Source of the DNA: Jatrophihabitans endophyticus
GTDB taxonomy: Bacteria > Actinomycetota > Actinomycetes > Mycobacteriales > Jatrophihabitantaceae
Direction: 5' to 3'
DNA: 64,000 nucleotides
NCBI RefSeq assembly: GCF_900129455.1
Contig: NZ_FQVU01000001.1
Span: forward strand, 186,001-250,000
Below, piece after piece: positions 1 through 10,021 of the stretch (position 1 is its first letter; each line of letters begins with the position of its first letter). The notes under the pieces were generated by a model. The model was not told the DNA's origin and ran no database searches. It saw only the letters and a list, made by a program, of their open reading frames with translations. A program made the translations under genes and the position numbers.

Positions 1-783
1 CACGCGGCCTCCGACGGCTGGTCGGACCCGATGACCCTCGCCGCGTTCGGCTCCGGCATCGCCCTGCTCCTGGGCTTCGTCGTCACCGAGGCCCGGGTCG
101 AGTCGCCGATCACGCCGCTGCGGCTGTTCGCCGACCGGGTCCGCGCGACCGCCTACGTCGCCCGGCTGCTGCTCGTCGCCGGCATGATGGGGATGTTCTT
201 CTTCCTCACGCAGTTCCTGCACACCGTGCTCGGTTACAGCGACCTGCGCACGGGCTTCGCGTTCCTGCCCATGCCCATCGCGGTGTTCGCCGCCTCGCAG
301 CTGTCGGCCCGGGTGCTCGTCGAGCGCGTCGGCGGCCGCCGCCTCATGCTCGTCGGCCTGGTGCTGTCCACGATCGGCATGATCTGGCTGACGCAGCTGT
401 CGGCCGACAGCGGCTACGGCGCGCTGCTCGGCCCGCTCGCGGTGTTCGCCACCGGCAACGGGCTGGCCTTCGTCCCGCTGACCTCGGCCGCGCTCGAAGG
501 TGTCGCGCCGCAGGACTCCGGGGCGGCCTCCGGGCTGGTCAACGTCATGCAGCAGGTGGGTGGCTCGCTCGGGCTCGCCGTGCTCGTCACCGTCTTCGGG
601 GCCGCCAGCACCGACGAGCAGGGTGAGCTGCCGGCCGGGCTGAGCCCGCACGAGGCCGCGACCCGGGTGTTCGTGCACGGCGCCGACACCGCCTTCTGGA
701 TGGCGGCGGTCTTCCTGGCCGGCACGCTGGCCCTCGTCGCGTTCGCCATGCGGCCGAAGGCGCAGGCCCGGCATGCCGGCTGA
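1..783 (+). CDS. MFS drug transporter, DHA2 type, C-terminal part (cut by window edge)
   Basis: This is the last 260 residues of a major facilitator superfamily exporter; the frame is open from base 1, so the start lies outside the window. Alternating hydrophobic stretches give about seven membrane segments. The loop ending in ERVGGRRLMLVG is the MFS cytoplasmic-loop signature in the second half of the protein, and the segment with PQDSGAASGLVNVMQQVGG is typical of the EmrB/QacA (DHA2, 14-segment) branch. Such proteins export drugs or other amphipathic compounds with proton influx. The substrate cannot be told. It ends 25 bases before the convergent S9 peptidase gene. Confidence 0.85.
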   Translation, partial: HAASDGWSDPMTLAAFGSGIALLLGFVVTEARVESPITPLRLFADRVRATAYVARLLLVAGMMGMFFFLTQFLHTVLGYSDLRTGFAFLPMPIAVFAASQLSARVLVERVGGRRLMLVGLVLSTIGMIWLTQLSADSGYGALLGPLAVFATGNGLAFVPLTSAALEGVAPQDSGAASGLVNVMQQVGGSLGLAVLVTVFGAASTDEQGELPAGLSPHEAATRVFVHGADTAFWMAAVFLAGTLALVAFAMRPKAQARHAG

Positions 784-807
784 GGACGCGGGCGGCGTCC
801 CCACCGC

Positions 808-2847
808 TCACAGCAGCGGCGACGCCTCCCACGGCCGGCCCAGCACGTGCTGGCCGCAGAAGCCGAGCAGCACGTCGTACCAGATCTCGGCGTTCGCCGG
901 CGAGAGGACCCAGTGGTTCTCGCCGGTGAGCTGCAGGAAGCGATGAGGCAGCTCGGCCGGGTCACCGTCCCAGCGACGCACGAGGTCCCACCACAGCCGT
1001 AGCGCCTCGCTCACCGGCACCCGGTAGTCGCGGTTGCCGTGGACGATCAGCATCGGCGTCGTGATCTCGTCGGCGAACTGGTGCGGCGAGTTCTCCGCGT
1101 ACCACCCGGGGTGTTCGGCCACCTGGCCGAACACCCCGGTCTTGTAGTCGGCGGCGTCGGTGGTCGCGTGCTGCTGGTCCAGTGCCCAGAGCCCGGCGTG
1201 CGTGACGATCGCCGCGAACCGGTCGGTGTGACCGGCGATCCAGTTCGTCATGTAGCCCCCGAAGGACGCCCCCAGCAGCGCCGTGCGCGACGCGTCGAGC
1301 TCCGGACGCCGCAGGGCATGGTCGAGCACCGCCTCGGACTCGCGCCACACGATCGCGGCCCGGTGCGGCCACGCCCGGTCGATCGCCGACTGGCCGTACC
1401 CGGTCGACAGCGCCGGATCGGGCAGCACGACCGCCCAGCCGCGGGCGGCCATGACCCACGGCGTCCAGCGCCACGACCAGGCGTTCCACGACGACAGCGG
1501 ACCGCCGTGGATCCACGTCATCACCGGGGCAGGCGCGTTCTCGTCGGCGCCCTCGGGCAGCACCAGCCAGCCGTGCACCGACACCTCTCCGACCGCGACG
1601 TCCAGCTCGACCAACCGGCCCGGCAGTGCGGGCGTCGGCGCCGGGCTCGGCAGCACGACCGGTTGCTGGTCGGTCAGGCCGACGTCGAGCCGCACCGGGG
1701 TGGGCACCGAGTCCGGGGCGGAGCGCAGGGCGTAGAGCGTGCCGCCGTCCGGTGCGGGCAGCAGGTTGGAGTAGGCGGCGTCGGCGACCAGCCGGCCGCG
1801 CACCGCGCCGGTCGTGGGGTCCACGGCGACGACGGCGCCCCGGCCGTGCAGGTCACCGGCCACGAAGAGCGTCGCGGCGTCCGGGGACCACACCCACTCC
1901 GCGGGCCAGAGGTCGCCGAGGTCGGCGGTGGCGACCCGTGAGCCGTCGTCGGCGACGACGTCCACCCGCAACGACGCCGGCGTGTCGAAGCCGGCGATGC
2001 GCTGGGACCCGACGGCGATGTGGCGGCCGTCGGGCGACACCCGGGGGCCGACGTGGTCGTCACCCGGCGAGGGGTCGTGCACGGTCCGCGCGCCGGTCGC
2101 GGTGTCGATGAGCGCGAACCCCTCGATGTCGTGGCCCCGCGCGCCGCGGCGGCGCCAGCTCGTGACGACCGTGGCGCCGTCGGCGGTGATCGAGTAGCCG
2201 GCCTCGACGAGCTCGGTGGTGGCGTCCGGCGTGAGGTCGCGCGGTTCGCCGCCGGCGGGGTCGACGAGCAGCAACCGGGGTGACTCGACGCCGAGCTCGT
2301 GGTCCCAGTGGCGGATGGGCATGCCGGTGTGCAGGATCGCCGAGACGCCGCGGGCCGCGCGGGTGCGGCGCCGCTCGGCGTCGTCGCCGTCGCGCGGGGT
2401 GTGGGTCAGCCGGCTGCCGACGACGACGACGGCGCCCCGGTCGCGGGCCGGGACCGGGGCGGCCAGCCCACCCGCCCGGCGCGCCAGCACGACCGGCTCC
2501 CCCGTCCGGCCGAGCGACCACAGGGCCGCGCCGTCGACCGCCTCGTCGCGGTCGTGTCCCGGCTCCGGGCGGGTCGAGGTGAACAGCAGCGCCCCGTCGG
2601 CCGCGAACACCGGCGCCGACTCGCCCTGCGCCGAGCGTGTCAGGCGCACCGGGTCGCCGCCGGCGAGCGGGATCTCCCAGAGCGCGGCGGTGTATCTCGC
2701 GCCGTCGGCGTCCGGCTGCGACACGGTCGCCACGAGGCGCCCGCCGTCCGGGCTCAGGGCGAGCCCGGTCAGCCGGGGCAGCGCGGCGAACGCGGCGAGG
2801 TCGCCGAACGGGTCCGCGGGCAGGTCAGCGGGGACGCGGCTGGTCAT
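808..2847 (-). CDS. S9 family peptidase (prolyl oligopeptidase / acylaminoacyl-peptidase type)
   Basis: A 679-residue serine peptidase of clan SC. The N-terminal two thirds is rich in short WD/beta-propeller-like strands (repeated SPDG, PDG turns) expected for the gating propeller. The C-terminal alpha/beta hydrolase carries the nucleophile in GASFGGYM (about residue 528), the acid in HGNRDYRVP and the histidine in GENHW. No signal peptide is evident, so it is probably cytosolic and hydrolyses short peptides or blocked N-termini. The ATG at 2847 directly follows an in-frame GTG (2850), which is an equally possible start. The start lies inside the 3' end of the FUSC gene (about 23 bases of overlap), which suggests translational coupling. 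Confidence 0.87.
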   Translation of the reverse strand: MTSRVPADLPADPFGDLAAFAALPRLTGLALSPDGGRLVATVSQPDADGARYTAALWEIPLAGGDPVRLTRSAQGESAPVFAADGALLFTSTRPEPGHDRDEAVDGAALWSLGRTGEPVVLARRAGGLAAPVPARDRGAVVVVGSRLTHTPRDGDDAERRRTRAARGVSAILHTGMPIRHWDHELGVESPRLLLVDPAGGEPRDLTPDATTELVEAGYSITADGATVVTSWRRRGARGHDIEGFALIDTATGARTVHDPSPGDDHVGPRVSPDGRHIAVGSQRIAGFDTPASLRVDVVADDGSRVATADLGDLWPAEWVWSPDAATLFVAGDLHGRGAVVAVDPTTGAVRGRLVADAAYSNLLPAPDGGTLYALRSAPDSVPTPVRLDVGLTDQQPVVLPSPAPTPALPGRLVELDVAVGEVSVHGWLVLPEGADENAPAPVMTWIHGGPLSSWNAWSWRWTPWVMAARGWAVVLPDPALSTGYGQSAIDRAWPHRAAIVWRESEAVLDHALRRPELDASRTALLGASFGGYMTNWIAGHTDRFAAIVTHAGLWALDQQHATTDAADYKTGVFGQVAEHPGWYAENSPHQFADEITTPMLIVHGNRDYRVPVSEALRLWWDLVRRWDGDPAELPHRFLQLTGENHWVLSPANAEIWYDVLLGFCGQHVLGRPWEASPLL

Positions 2848-4999
2848 CACCAGACGCTAGCGCGAGCGGTGCGGGCTCCCGCTGCCGGCGCAGCTCGGCG
2901 ACGAGGCTGTCCAGGCTGTCGGTGATGCGGTCGGTGGCCTCGGCCACGGCGGTCGCGACACCCGGGCCGCCGACGGTCTCGGGATGCTCGTCGAGCAGGG
3001 CGAACAGCGCCTCCTGCTCCGGACGCAACGCCGCCGAGCGCGGCGGCGGCCGTTGCGACGCGACGGCCTCGGCCAGCGCGCCGAGGACCTCGCCGGCCCG
3101 CGTCGCGAACGGGGTGATGCGCGCCAGGCCGCCCGCGTCGCGGAGGGGGACGCGGACGGCGTCCAGGGTCAGGGCGGCGTGCACGAAGCGGTGGGAGTGC
3201 GCGAGCACGGTGCGGCCGAGCTCGACCTGGGGCTGGCCGCGGACCGGTTCGGCGGCGGCCCGGTCGACCGATGCCTGCGCGTTCGTGCGCGCGAGCCGGC
3301 AGGCGGCCCGCACCGCCAGCAGCCGGCGTCGGTCGGTGTCGGGGTCGACGACCGCGGCGAGGTAGTCGCCGTAGGCCCGCAGCAGCGCGACCAGGCGCTC
3401 GACGACGAACCGACGCTCCCAGGCCGGGAACGCGAGGGTCGCGAGCACGGCCAGCGCCCCGCCGGCCAGGGTGGCGACCGCCCGGTCGACGACGGTGTCC
3501 CGGGCCGGCACGCCCTGGATCTGCAGCAGCACGACCACGAGCGCCGACAGGCTCACCGCGGTCGGCGCGACGTTCGCCGGCCCCGAGAGCCGCATGCCGA
3601 AGGCGAACACGGCGACGAGCGCCACGTGCCACCAGTCGCCGCCGGGCAGCCAGTGGACCAGCTCGGTCGCGACGATCAGGCCGAGCACGGTGCCGGCCGT
3701 GCGCATGGCCGAGCGCTGCAGGGTGGTGCCGAAGTCCGGACGCAGCACGACGAGCAGGGTCAGCGCCACCCAGTAGCCGCGGTCCAGGCCGGCGGCGCGG
3801 ACCATGGTGTCCGACGCCCCGACGACGACGGCGAGGCGCGCCGCGTGACGCAGCACGGCGGAGTCCGGCGCGAGGTTCGCCCGGACGAGCGCGACCGGGT
3901 CGTGCAGGAGTCGACCGGTCGGGCTCTCGTGCCGCTCGCCCCGCCGTCCCTCGCTCGCGCCGGTGCGCGAGCTCTGGACGACGGCCCGCAGCTGCCCCGA
4001 CAGCGCGCGCAGTCGCGATGCCGTGGCCCGGCGGGTGAAGGCGGCCGGCGCGTCCACGCTGTCCTCGAGCCGGTCGACGGTGTGGCCGACGGTCCGGCGC
4101 GCCCGCGCCGACACGTCCTCGTCCACCGCCCGGCCGGCGTCCAGGGCCGCGGCGACGTCGTCGAGCACGCTCGCGGCCGCGGTGAGCGACCCCCGTACCA
4201 GCCCGGCGAGGATGGGGTTGCGCTGCTCGGCCAGCCGTTCGGCGAAGGACGTCACCACGATCAGCTCGCGGCGGATCCGCTCGGCCTCGTCGAGCAGCAC
4301 GCGGTAGGCCTCGACGCTGGGCCCGTGATCGTGACCGAGGCCGTAGAGAGTGTCCCGCGCGTCGCCGAGGGCATCCCCGGCGGGCGGCCCGGCGACGGTG
4401 CCGCGCTGCGCCCGCGCGGCGTTCGCCAGCTCGCGGTAGAGCGCGGCCAGCGCCACTCGTTCCGGGCGGTGGCGGCGCAGCGGCCATGCGGCCACCGCGA
4501 GCAGGGTCTGCACCGCACCCCCGAGCACCACGAGCAGCCCGACGTGCACGGCGGCCGACGACGGCTCCGGGGTGTGCCCGAGAATGAGCGCCGCGGCGGT
4601 GGCGGCGACGCCGAACTGGGTGGCCGCCGGCCCCGCGCTGAGCAGGAGGCCCGCGCCGAAGGCGAGCACGACCAGCAGCAGCACCGACAGCACGCCGTGC
4701 CGCGATGCCGCCACGGCGAGCGCGCTCGTGGTGCCCGCCGCGACGGCGACGCCGAGCATGCGCAGCAGTCGCAGCCGGTACGGGCCGGGCCGATCGGCGA
4801 ACCCGGTCTGCAGCGCGCCGATCGTCGCGGCCAGCCCGATGCCGGCGTCACCGTTCGCGGCTCCCACCGCCAGCGGTGCGGCGATGCCGACGGCGTTGCG
4901 CAGCGCGACGAGCGGGTCGGACTGCGTGCGGTCCAGCCGCGCGGCGTCGCGCAGCAGGCGGGCCAGCGACCCCCGGGTCCCGGCGATGGGTGCGCTCAG
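2825..4999 (-). CDS. FUSC-family membrane protein (aromatic-acid-exporter-like)
   Basis: A 724-residue protein with two sets of clustered hydrophobic helices (about residues 20-150 and 380-520), each followed by a helical cytoplasmic region. This is the FUSC_2 layout of the YccS/aromatic acid exporter family. It probably exports small organic acids, but the substrate is unknown. No ATG, GTG or TTG lies near the rlmN stop. The only start that keeps the first membrane segment is CTG at 4999, which forms a CTGA overlap with the rlmN stop and lies seven bases after GGAGG. The next in-frame GTG would remove the first hydrophobic segment. The end overlaps the S9 peptidase start, so rlmN, this gene and the peptidase are probably co-transcribed. 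Confidence 0.78.
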   Translation of the reverse strand: MSAPIAGTRGSLARLLRDAARLDRTQSDPLVALRNAVGIAAPLAVGAANGDAGIGLAATIGALQTGFADRPGPYRLRLLRMLGVAVAAGTTSALAVAASRHGVLSVLLLVVLAFGAGLLLSAGPAATQFGVAATAAALILGHTPEPSSAAVHVGLLVVLGGAVQTLLAVAAWPLRRHRPERVALAALYRELANAARAQRGTVAGPPAGDALGDARDTLYGLGHDHGPSVEAYRVLLDEAERIRRELIVVTSFAERLAEQRNPILAGLVRGSLTAAASVLDDVAAALDAGRAVDEDVSARARRTVGHTVDRLEDSVDAPAAFTRRATASRLRALSGQLRAVVQSSRTGASEGRRGERHESPTGRLLHDPVALVRANLAPDSAVLRHAARLAVVVGASDTMVRAAGLDRGYWVALTLLVVLRPDFGTTLQRSAMRTAGTVLGLIVATELVHWLPGGDWWHVALVAVFAFGMRLSGPANVAPTAVSLSALVVVLLQIQGVPARDTVVDRAVATLAGGALAVLATLAFPAWERRFVVERLVALLRAYGDYLAAVVDPDTDRRRLLAVRAACRLARTNAQASVDRAAAEPVRGQPQVELGRTVLAHSHRFVHAALTLDAVRVPLRDAGGLARITPFATRAGEVLGALAEAVASQRPPPRSAALRPEQEALFALLDEHPETVGGPGVATAVAEATDRITDSLDSLVAELRRQREPAPLALASGDDQPRPR

Positions 5000-6126
5000 C
5001 CGACCTCCTCCGGGCCCTGCGCCGCGAGCTGCCCGCAGGCGCCGTCGATGTCGCGCCCCCGGGTGTCGCGGACGGTCACCGGGACGCCGCGCACCTGCAG
5101 CCGTTCGACGAAGGCGCGCTCGACCCGCTTGGACGAGGCGTCCCACTGCGAGCCGGGGGTCGGGTTGAGCGGGATGAGGTTGACGTGCGCCAGCCGCGGG
5201 GCGAGCAGGTCACCGAGCAGCTCGGCCCGCCACGCCTGGTCGTTGACGTCGCGGATCATGGCGTACTCGATGGAGTAGCGGCGGCCGGTGCGGGCGGCGT
5301 ACGCGTCGGCGGCGGCGAGCACCTCGGCCACCTGCCAGCGGGTGTTCACGGGCACGAGGGTGTCGCGCAGCTCGTCGTCCGGCGCGTGCAGCGACACCGC
5401 CAGCGTGACGTCCAGGCCGGTCTCGGCGAGCTTGGCGATGGCCGGGACGACCCCGACGGTGGACACGGTGACCGACCGGCGGGAGATGCCGAACCCGTTC
5501 GGGGCGGGATCGGTGAGCCGGTGCAGCGCCGCGAGGACCCGGTTGTAGTTGGCGAGCGGCTCGCCCATCCCCATGAAGACGATGTTGGACAGCCGGCCCG
5601 GCCCGCCGCCGAGCTCGCCGTCGGCGGCGGCGCGGGCGGCCACGCGCACCTGCTCCACGATCTCGGCCGTCGACATGTTGCGGGTGAGGCCGCCCTGGCC
5701 GGTGGCGCAGAACGGGCAGGCCATGCCGCAGCCGGCCTGGCTCGACACGCACACGGTGATGCGCTCGCGGCTGCCCTCGCGGGCGGGGTAGCGCATGAGC
5801 ACGCTCTCGACGAGCGCGCCGTCGTGCAGCCGCCAGAGCGTCTTGCGGGTGGTGCCGGCATCGGTCTCGAAACGTCGGACCTCGGTGAGCAGCGGCGGCA
5901 GCAGGCCGGCCGCGACCTGTTCCCGCAGGCCCGCCGGCAGGTCGGACATCCGGGTCGGGTCGCCCTCGAGCCGGGCGTAGTACTGCCGGGCGAGCTGATC
6001 GGCACGGAACCGGGGCAGGCCGAGACCGGCGACGGCGGCGGTGCGCGCGCCGGCGTCGAGGTCGGCGAGGTGGGTCGGCGGCAGCCCCCGGCGGGGGGCA
6101 TCGAAGACGAGAGGGAGCGCGGTCAT
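4996..6126 (-). CDS. rlmN: Dual-specificity 23S rRNA A2503 / tRNA A37 C2-methyltransferase RlmN
   Basis: Radical-SAM methyltransferase of 376 residues, the usual length. It methylates C2 of A2503 in 23S rRNA and, in studied homologues, A37 of some tRNAs. The radical-SAM cluster motif CGMACPFC (CX3CX2C) is intact, and the SAM-binding GMGEPL motif follows. The C-terminal cysteine that is transiently methylated lies in DIDGACGQL. The ATG at 6126 starts the conserved N-terminal region. It follows cdsA and the kinase-like gene, as in other actinobacteria where rlmN closes the rpsB-cdsA run. Its TGA overlaps the CTG start of the FUSC gene. Confidence 0.97.
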   Translation of the reverse strand: MTALPLVFDAPRRGLPPTHLADLDAGARTAAVAGLGLPRFRADQLARQYYARLEGDPTRMSDLPAGLREQVAAGLLPPLLTEVRRFETDAGTTRKTLWRLHDGALVESVLMRYPAREGSRERITVCVSSQAGCGMACPFCATGQGGLTRNMSTAEIVEQVRVAARAAADGELGGGPGRLSNIVFMGMGEPLANYNRVLAALHRLTDPAPNGFGISRRSVTVSTVGVVPAIAKLAETGLDVTLAVSLHAPDDELRDTLVPVNTRWQVAEVLAAADAYAARTGRRYSIEYAMIRDVNDQAWRAELLGDLLAPRLAHVNLIPLNPTPGSQWDASSKRVERAFVERLQVRGVPVTVRDTRGRDIDGACGQLAAQGPEEVG

Positions 6127-6186
6127 GGCGAGGTCGATTGTCCCAGAAATTCCGGCGGAGCGAGCCGGCCCGCGCGCGGGGGCGGG

Positions 6187-6729
6187 TCAGCCGGTGCCGG
6201 CGACGACGAGATCGACGCGCTCCCACGGTCGCTCCCGCTCGGCGTAGGCGCGCTCGCTGGGGATCCAGTCGTCGCGCCACCGCGACATGAGCTCCGGACC
6301 GTCCCGGCGCAGCGCGCGGTCGAGCCGGGTCGGCTCGGGCGTGTCCACCCAGACGGTGACGTCCCACGGCACGATCAGCTCGCGGCGGGTGGCCGAGACG
6401 CCCTCGACGAGCACCACCCCGCCCGGTGCGACGTCGTGCCATTCCGCGCCGCGGTCGGTGGCCCAGTCCCACCGCTGGTACCGCGCGCGGCGGCCGGTCA
6501 CGAGCGGGTCGACGAGCTGGCGCTGCAGCCGGCGCCAATCCCATTCGGCGACGCGCGGGCCGGCGAAGTCGTCCACCCGCACCACCGTCGCGGCCGGCAC
6601 CACCCCGGCCAGCCAGTCCGCGAGGGTCGACTTGCCGGCGGCGCCGAAACCGTCGATCCCCACCCACCGGGTGCGCTCGGACGGCAGCCGCAGCACCGCG
6701 TCGCGGACGTCCTCGCGGCCGGCCGTCAC
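6187..6729 (-). CDS. Uridine-kinase-like P-loop NTPase
   Basis: A 180-residue P-loop protein. The Walker A motif GFGAAGKS lies near residue 25, followed by VRVDDF, which resembles the phosphate-acceptor-side motif of uridine kinase/phosphoribulokinase proteins. VVLVEGVSATR and the R-rich DRALRRD region resemble the lid. It may phosphorylate a nucleoside or another small hydroxyl substrate, but the true substrate is not clear. The GTG start at 6729 overlaps the cdsA stop (GTGA). The gene lies between cdsA and rlmN, which are neighbours in mycobacteria, so it looks like a lineage-specific addition to a conserved operon. Confidence 0.8.
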   Translation of the reverse strand: MTAGREDVRDAVLRLPSERTRWVGIDGFGAAGKSTLADWLAGVVPAATVVRVDDFAGPRVAEWDWRRLQRQLVDPLVTGRRARYQRWDWATDRGAEWHDVAPGGVVLVEGVSATRRELIVPWDVTVWVDTPEPTRLDRALRRDGPELMSRWRDDWIPSERAYAERERPWERVDLVVAGTG

Positions 6730-7712
6730 ACCGGCGCGAACAGCGACAGCAGCAGGTAGCCGACCGCGGCGCACGGCAGCAGCGAGTCGAGCCGGTCCAT
6801 GACGCCGCCGTGCCCCGGCAGCAGCCGTCCCATGTCCTTGATGCCGAGATCGCGCTTGACCATGGACTCGCCGAGGTCGCCCAGCGTGGCGGTGACGACG
6901 ACGGCGAGGCCGAACAGCAGCCCCTGCCACCACGCCTGGTGGAAGGTGAGGGTCAGGAAGAGGACGCCGGCGGCGGAGCAGGCCAGCACCGAGCCCGCGA
7001 AGCCCTCCCACGTCTTGGCCTTGGACACGACCGGCGCAAGCGGGTGGCGGCCGAACAGCACGCCGGTGGCGTAGCCGCCGGTGTCGCTGCACACGACGGT
7101 GGCGACCAGCGCGAGGACCCGCGCGGCGCCGTCGTCCGGATGCGCCAGCAGGACCGCGAACGCGGCCAGCACGGGCACGTACAGCAGGACGAACGCCGAC
7201 GCGGCGGCGTCGCGGGTGTACCCGTGCGCGCCGTCGCCGACCCGCCAGATCACGATGCCGAGCAGCGTCACCAGGGCCGCGATGACCAGCCCGTTGGTGT
7301 CCTTGAGCCAGGCGGCCGCGAGCAGGGCCGCCCCGCCGACGAGCAACGGCGTGAGCGTGAGCCGGATCGACACGGTGCGCAGCGCCTGGGCGAGCTCCCA
7401 GGTGCCGTAGAGCGCGGCCGCGCCCACCACGAAGCCGAAGCTGGGCCGGTAGACGAACAGCGTGACGACGATCAGGGCGCCGAGCCCGACGCCGACGCCG
7501 ATGGCGGCGGGCAGGTTGCGACCGGCACGCGACCGCGGCGGCGGCTCGGGCGCGACCGGTTCGCCGGCGGTCGACTCCTGCGACTCGTCGCCCTCCCACA
7601 CGCCCGCCGGTTCGTCGAGCGTCGCGCCGGGGGCCGCCGGGCCCGCGGCGCCGTCGCGGCCGGAGCCGTCGCGAGCCGTGCCGTCGTGAGGTGGGGTGTC
7701 GTCCGCAGGCAT
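6726..7712 (-). CDS. cdsA: Phosphatidate cytidylyltransferase (CDP-diacylglycerol synthase)
   Basis: This integral membrane enzyme makes CDP-diacylglycerol from phosphatidate and CTP, the branch point for actinobacterial phospholipids. The first ~65 residues are low-complexity and acidic (many D, G, A, P) and precede about eight hydrophobic segments. The C-terminal CDS signature is intact: SKAKTWEG, GDLGES, KRDLGIKDMG and PGHGGVMDRLDS with the metal-binding aspartates. The length of 328 residues suits actinobacterial CdsA with its extra N-terminal tail. The gene follows frr by nine bases and overlaps the kinase-like gene by four, so it belongs to the same operon. Confidence 0.96.
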   Translation of the reverse strand: MPADDTPPHDGTARDGSGRDGAAGPAAPGATLDEPAGVWEGDESQESTAGEPVAPEPPPRSRAGRNLPAAIGVGVGLGALIVVTLFVYRPSFGFVVGAAALYGTWELAQALRTVSIRLTLTPLLVGGAALLAAAWLKDTNGLVIAALVTLLGIVIWRVGDGAHGYTRDAAASAFVLLYVPVLAAFAVLLAHPDDGAARVLALVATVVCSDTGGYATGVLFGRHPLAPVVSKAKTWEGFAGSVLACSAAGVLFLTLTFHQAWWQGLLFGLAVVVTATLGDLGESMVKRDLGIKDMGRLLPGHGGVMDRLDSLLPCAAVGYLLLSLFAPV

Positions 7713-7721
7713 GTACCGGGG

Positions 7722-8279
7722 TCAGACCTCGAGCAGTTCGGTTTCCTTCGCCTTGACGGCGTCGTCGACCGTGGCGGTGTACTTGGCGGTCAGCTTGTCC
7801 AGCTCGCCCTCGGCGCGGTGCACGTCGTCCTCGCCGGACTCGCCGTCCTTGACCAGCTTGTCGAGCGCGTCCTTCGCGTGGCGACGCACCGAGCGCAGCG
7901 AGACCCGGGCGTCCTCGCCCTTGCCCTTGGCGACCTTGACGAGCTCGCGACGCCGTTCCTCGGTGAGCTGCGGGAAGACGACGCGGATGAGCGTCCCGTC
8001 GTTGGTCGGGTTGACACCGAGGTCGCTGTCGCGGATGGCCTTCTCGATCGCGTTGAGCTGGCTGGCGTCGTAGGGCTTGATGACCGCCATCCGCGCCTCG
8101 GGGACGTTGACGGTGGCCATCTGCGGGATCGGCGTCGGCGCGCCGTAGTAGTCGACGACGAGCCGGGCGAAGGCGTTGGCGTTGGCGCGGCCGGTGCGGA
8201 CGCCACCGAGGTCGTCGCGCGCCACGTGGACGGCCTTCTCCATCTTCTCCTCGGCCTCGAAGAGGATCTCGTCGATCAC
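7722..8279 (-). CDS. frr: Ribosome recycling factor
   Basis: A 185-residue RRF that, with EF-G, splits post-termination ribosomes. The sequence is typical throughout: MEKAV near the N-terminus, RTGRANAN, the hinge and domain II with [16 protein letters not shown], and the C-terminal helix with [11 protein letters not shown]. The start is GTG at 8279, reading into [14 protein letters not shown], which matches the family N-terminus. It lies between pyrH and cdsA in the standard bacterial order, 55 bases after pyrH, and ends nine bases before cdsA. Confidence 0.98.
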   Translation of the reverse strand: MIDEILFEAEEKMEKAVHVARDDLGGVRTGRANANAFARLVVDYYGAPTPIPQMATVNVPEARMAVIKPYDASQLNAIEKAIRDSDLGVNPTNDGTLIRVVFPQLTEERRRELVKVAKGKGEDARVSLRSVRRHAKDALDKLVKDGESGEDDVHRAEGELDKLTAKYTATVDDAVKAKETELLEV

Positions 8280-8334
8280 CGCTCGTCCCTTCCGGATGTC
8301 CGTGCCGGCGCACCGGCCGGCGTGCCACGTCCGA

Positions 8335-9093
8335 TCATGCCTGCGCCCCCACGCGGGTGCCGATCGCCTCGCCGCGGACGGCGCGGGCGATGTTGCCGTC
8401 GGCGAGGGAGAACACCACGATCGGCAGTCCGTTGTCCTTGCACATCGTGAAGGCCGTGGAGTCCGCGACCTTCAGCCCGCGACTGAGGACCTCGTCGTAG
8501 CTGATCTCGTCGAACTTGCGCGCGGTCGAGACGAGCTTGGGGTCGGCGTCGTACACGCCGTCGACGCCGTTCTTGCCCATGAGCAGGACCTCGCAGCTGA
8601 TCTCCAGCGCGCGCTGCACGGCCACGGTGTCGGTGGAGAAGTAGGGCATGCCCGCGCCGGCACCGAAGATGACGACGCGGCCCTTCTCCAGGTGCCGCTC
8701 GGCGCGGCGCGGGATGTAGGGCTCGGCCACCTGGCCCATGGCGATCGCGGTCTGCACGCGCGTGGGAACGCCGGCCTTCTCCAGGAAGTCCTGCAGGGCC
8801 AGGCAGTTCATGACCGTGCCGAGCATGCCCATGTAGTCGGCGCGGTCGCGGGCCATGCCGCGCTGGCTGAGCTCGGCGCCGCGGAAGAAGTTGCCGCCGC
8901 CCACGACGATGGCGACCTGCGTCCCCTCGGCGACGACCTCGGCGATCTGCCGGGCGATCGAGGCGACCACGTCGGGGTCGACGCCGATGGCACCGCCGCC
9001 GAAGACCTCGCCGGAGAGCTTGAGCAGCACGCGCCGGTACCAGCCGCGGGGCACGTCGTCCGACGGCGACGGGGCCGCCTCGATCTCGGTCAT
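8335..9093 (-). CDS. pyrH: UMP kinase
   Basis: A 252-residue hexameric UMP kinase of the amino acid kinase fold, phosphorylating UMP to UDP in pyrimidine synthesis. Visible motifs are VLLKLSGE near the N-terminus, the nucleotide-binding [10 protein letters not shown], and [13 protein letters not shown] polar N-terminal extension of about 20 residues precedes the core, as in other actinobacteria. The ATG is at 9093. In the 62-base gap to tsf, a TAGGGT on the minus strand (9149-9144) could be a -10 element for an internal promoter, but no clear -35 hexamer was found. Confidence 0.97.
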   Translation of the reverse strand: MTEIEAAPSPSDDVPRGWYRRVLLKLSGEVFGGGAIGVDPDVVASIARQIAEVVAEGTQVAIVVGGGNFFRGAELSQRGMARDRADYMGMLGTVMNCLALQDFLEKAGVPTRVQTAIAMGQVAEPYIPRRAERHLEKGRVVIFGAGAGMPYFSTDTVAVQRALEISCEVLLMGKNGVDGVYDADPKLVSTARKFDEISYDEVLSRGLKVADSTAFTMCKDNGLPIVVFSLADGNIARAVRGEAIGTRVGAQA

Positions 9094-9155
9094 CTCGGCG
9101 GCCCCTTCGCTGGTGGGTGCGGTCTCGGTGTGGTGCTGGACGAACCCTACGTCGG

Positions 9156-9977
9156 TCAGGCGGACCCGACCTCGAAGTGGGCGAACCGGGTCACGGTCAC
9201 GCCCGCGGCGTCGAGCACCTGCTTGACGGTCTGCTTGGCCTCGCGGACCGACTCCTGCTCGAGGAGCACGTTGTCGGCGTAGAAGGCGTTGAGCCGACCG
9301 TCGACGATCTTGGCGACCGCCTGCTCCGGCTTGCCCTCGGCGCGGGTCTTCTCCTCGAGCACGCGCCGCTCGGCCTCGACGTCCTCGGCCGGGACGTCGT
9401 CGCGGGTCAGGTAGCGGGCACGCAGCGCCGCGACCTGCATCGCCGCGCCGCGCGCGGCGTCGGCGTCCGAGCCGTCGTAGGCGACGAGCACGCCGACCTG
9501 CGGCGGGAGGTCGGAGGCCTTGCGGTGCAGGTAGGTCGCGACCTGCCCGTCGAGCTTGACCGCGCGGCGCAGCTCGAGCTTCTCGCCGATGACGGCGGCC
9601 AGCCCCTCGACGCTGTCGGCGACGGTCTTGCCGTCCTTGAGCGTCTCGGCCTTGAGCGAGTCCAGGTCGCTGGCCGACGAGGAGGCGAAGTGGGCCACGA
9701 TGTCGTTGGCCAGCGTCTGGAACTGCTCGTTCTTGGCCACGAAGTCGGTCTCGGACGCGAGCTCGATCATCGCGCCCTCGGCCGCGGCCACGAGGCCGTT
9801 GGCGGCGGTGCGCTCGTCGGCGCGCTTGGCCGCCTTGGCCTCGCCCTTGACCCGCAGGACCTCGACGGCGCGCTCGTAGTCGCCGTCGGCCTCGTCCAGG
9901 GCCTTCTTGCAGTCCATCATTCCGGCGCCCGTGGCGTCGCGGAGCTTCTTCACGTCTGCGGCGGAGTAGTTCGCCAT
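9156..9977 (-). CDS. tsf: Elongation factor Ts
   Basis: A 273-residue guanine-nucleotide exchange factor for EF-Tu. The N-terminal UBA-like domain reads [19 protein letters not shown] followed by DCKKAL, and the conserved contact motif [13 protein letters not shown] follows. The two core subdomains continue to the C-terminus. The frame stays open far upstream, but the ATG at 9977 is the family start. It is the second gene of the rpsB-tsf pair, 44 bases after rpsB. Confidence 0.97.
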   Translation of the reverse strand: MANYSAADVKKLRDATGAGMMDCKKALDEADGDYERAVEVLRVKGEAKAAKRADERTAANGLVAAAEGAMIELASETDFVAKNEQFQTLANDIVAHFASSSASDLDSLKAETLKDGKTVADSVEGLAAVIGEKLELRRAVKLDGQVATYLHRKASDLPPQVGVLVAYDGSDADAARGAAMQVAALRARYLTRDDVPAEDVEAERRVLEEKTRAEGKPEQAVAKIVDGRLNAFYADNVLLEQESVREAKQTVKQVLDAAGVTVTRFAHFEVGSA

Positions 9978-10021
9978 GTCTGCTTCCGGTTCCGTTCGTC
10001 GTCGAATGGGTGGGTAGCCGG

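Noticed and set aside
1-783. Truncated pseudogene of an MFS transporter
   Set aside because: The frame is open to base 1, so truncation is due to the window edge.
2825-5146. FUSC gene starting at 5146 within rlmN
   Set aside because: The first 49 codons of that frame are an Arg/Gly-rich shadow of rlmN; the family-like part begins at CTG 4999.
6426-8450. 674-residue plus-strand frame opposite cdsA/frr
   Set aside because: Antisense to conserved genes and without motifs.
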